Assembly: GCA_037367405.1 (NCBI GenBank)
Contig: JAZKJV010011603.1
Location: forward strand, 1 to 64,000
Source: Ottelia alismoides
Lineage: Eukaryota > Streptophyta > Magnoliopsida > Alismatales > Hydrocharitaceae
Length of the DNA stretch: 64,000 nucleotides
Direction: 5' to 3'
The position numbers were made by a program, and so were the translations under genes. Shown one piece after another: positions 62,556-64,000 of this stretch (positions within the stretch are counted from its first letter, which is position 1; each line of letters starts with the position of its first letter). The notes beneath the pieces are model-generated. The model did not search any database, had not been told where the DNA came from, and saw nothing but the letters and a program-made list of their open reading frames with translations.

Positions 62556-64000
62556 TGATGAATCTGTGATTCATCACTCTTAAAGTTAAAAATAGAGCCT
62601 TGTTTCCGAGTAATTAGGAGCATATTTCCACCAAAATTGCATAATTAGCATTCATGCATGCATTGATAACATTTGCATTTTAGCATTCGCATCTGCATTC
62701 AATAAAAAGCCAAATTCATATGTAAAAAAATCATCTATCTGTATATATTTTATACTAACCCTACAACCTATAATTGTACTCTATACAGTATATATCACTA
62801 ACAATAATACAAGAAAAATACCTAAAAAATACTAACCTATAACTTGGACAAATAAAACCCCAAACCAAGTTGGAGACCATGGACCTTAGAATGCACATAT
62901 CTTTCTCATACAGCCTCCGATCTAGGTCTACTCACTTTTAAATTAATACACATTCAGAGACCTTCAAAATGAGACCGATTTCATTTAAATCGGAGCTCGT
63001 ATGCAAAACTTGTGTTTTGGGGCTCCCATTGTATACTATATGTATGTATACTTGTACCCTTGTATTTTATTACTTTATTCGACCTCATTTCCGTTTTCGG
63101 CCAACATGAAACTTGTAGATCTCATCGAGATCTACAACTTTCATGTTTTGAGTTTTTTCAAATTCGGCCATCTTCTCCCTCTTATGCTACATTTCTTCCT
63201 TAGCCAATCAGATTGGGCCACTTAGCGCCCTCTGGTTGCGCCACACGGCCCACTCAGCCGCCCGCCACGCGCCTCGTTTCCTGATCGTTAGAGCACCTTC
63301 TTCTTCAGATTCGGCCCTACATTCCGCGACCCCTCTCAACCGCACGATCTCCCCCCCGATCCCATCCAGACACACATCTCCGCCTCCTTCTCAACCCTCC
63401 ACGTGGTCACATATCCACCGCCGGATTTTTCTCCAGACACCTCCATCTCAACCGTCAGCTCCTGCTCAACTGACGACCTTTGGATCTTCACTCCTGATCT
63501 CATCCCCGCCGTCTGTCTCTGCCTCACTCTCCTTAAGCCACGTGTAATTATCATGGCCGCTGGATCTTGGCCCCGATGATTCTAGATCTCATCCGCTCAT
63601 CCCCGCTCAATCGACGACCCTTCGATCCTACGCCAGAGCTAATCTCCACCGTTCGCCAGCGCCCGCGCCTACACCCACCACATGACACCCTCCATCGCCC
63701 TTCGATCTAGCCCGCTTGATCTAATCTTCACCGCCCGCTGGTGCCTCGCTCAGAGCCGTTGGATCACTAGATCCAACGATCGAGGCATCGTGTCCAACGG
63801 TCGAGGCATCGTCTCCTACCTCCGAAAGAGCCTCGCCCACGTCGCCCCCACCTTGCGACGGCTCCTCCCCCTTCCTATTCTTGGCGCCACGACAACCACC
63901 TTCTCCGCCCATCAACACCTCCACGATATCGTACATATCTCCCTCATCCTCTCCAGCAACGATGATCTCCATGACACTCTTCCTCGTCGCTCCACACACT
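62556..64000 (+). repeat. LTR of another gypsy element, continues past the window
   Basis: Starts TGATGAATCTGTGATTCATC directly after GATGAG, with no polypurine tract in front. It therefore looks like the 5' LTR of a new insertion rather than the 3' LTR of the element before it. Phrases such as CATAATTAGCATTCATGCATG, CTACTCACTTTTAAATTAAT and ATCGGAGCTCGTATG are shared with the LTRs at 31684 and 41347. A GC-rich zone starts at about 63200. Frames in it are compositional. Confidence 0.75.

Noticed and set aside
63236..63999. Pro/Ser-rich plus frame and Gly/Glu-rich minus frame near the right edge
   Set aside because: They lie in the GC-rich zone of a gypsy LTR, equivalent to 33411-34250, and are compositional.
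62556..64000. 3' LTR of the Athila-like element starting at 53646
   Set aside because: No polypurine tract precedes it, integrase is missing, and the sequence resembles the LTRs at 31684 more than that at 53646. A separate insertion fits better, though a recombinant element is not excluded.
1..64000. CRISPR arrays, tRNA or rRNA genes, bacterial operons
   Set aside because: None seen on either strand. The direct repeats present are LTRs, MITE-internal repeats or minisatellite units.

Overview
This is nuclear DNA from a flowering plant. It has plant long-terminal-repeat (LTR) retrotransposons of both superfamilies with tRNA-type primer sites, a plant L1-type LINE, hAT, Mutator and Harbinger DNA elements, a plant mobile domain gene, and a host gene with GT-AG introns. 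No bacterial, organellar or viral gene order is present. I could not identify the species. Most of the 64 kb is a nest of transposable elements, and many short open frames in it are spurious.

Layout, left to right. 1-1274: the 5' part of a minus-strand copia element (gag, leader, primer site, 144 bp LTR), inserted into the reverse transcriptase C-terminal region of a minus-strand LINE (1275 to about 5650). 5755-6300: a decayed hAT transposase with GCGAC-type repeats, split by a 4.0 kb non-autonomous copia-type element (6385-10348) that itself carries a 1.4 kb long-TIR Mutator-like element (8280-9659). 10950-12717: a minus-strand plant mobile domain gene, broken by a 226 bp hAT MITE. 12972-24379: a decayed Ty3/gypsy element (target duplication TATAA) with very long LTRs, one carrying a Harbinger MITE and the other a 1.76 kb deletion. 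24867-30214: a complete but decayed copia element (target duplication CTTCT), with a second copy of the same hAT MITE in its RNase H. 30343-31610: the six in-frame 3' exons of a host gene, possibly of the HSP110/HSP70 superfamily.

31684-44308: a complete 12.6 kb gypsy element (target duplication ATGAG) of Athila/Tat type. It lacks reverse transcriptase and integrase but keeps a long reading frame with a retropepsin-like fold, one in-frame TAG, and an array of hairpins each ending in a polypurine-tract-like motif. I consider this the most interesting object in the window. 45007-48665: a truncated minus-strand copia end, a GCCTCGAGGC-type hAT element, and a second copy of the non-autonomous copia family. 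About 49300-51907: a minus-strand gypsy LTR holding a 1.3 kb Mutator-like element with a GC-rich minisatellite. 51950-53624: a minus copia LTR, a plus copia RT/RNase H remnant and a third LTR of the non-autonomous copia family. 53646-62555: an Athila-like gypsy element with recognisable gag, protease, RT and RNase H, all decayed. 62556-64000: the LTR of another gypsy element inserted just after that RNase H.

How the parts relate: the coding-poor gypsy element at 31684 and the RT-bearing one at 53646 share a conserved 5' leader of about 470 bp and a similar primer site although their LTRs differ. This suggests that the first is a satellite mobilised by relatives of the second. The non-autonomous copia family (6385, 47450 and 53293) is a second such satellite family. 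Nesting and the target duplications give a relative order of insertion for most pieces.
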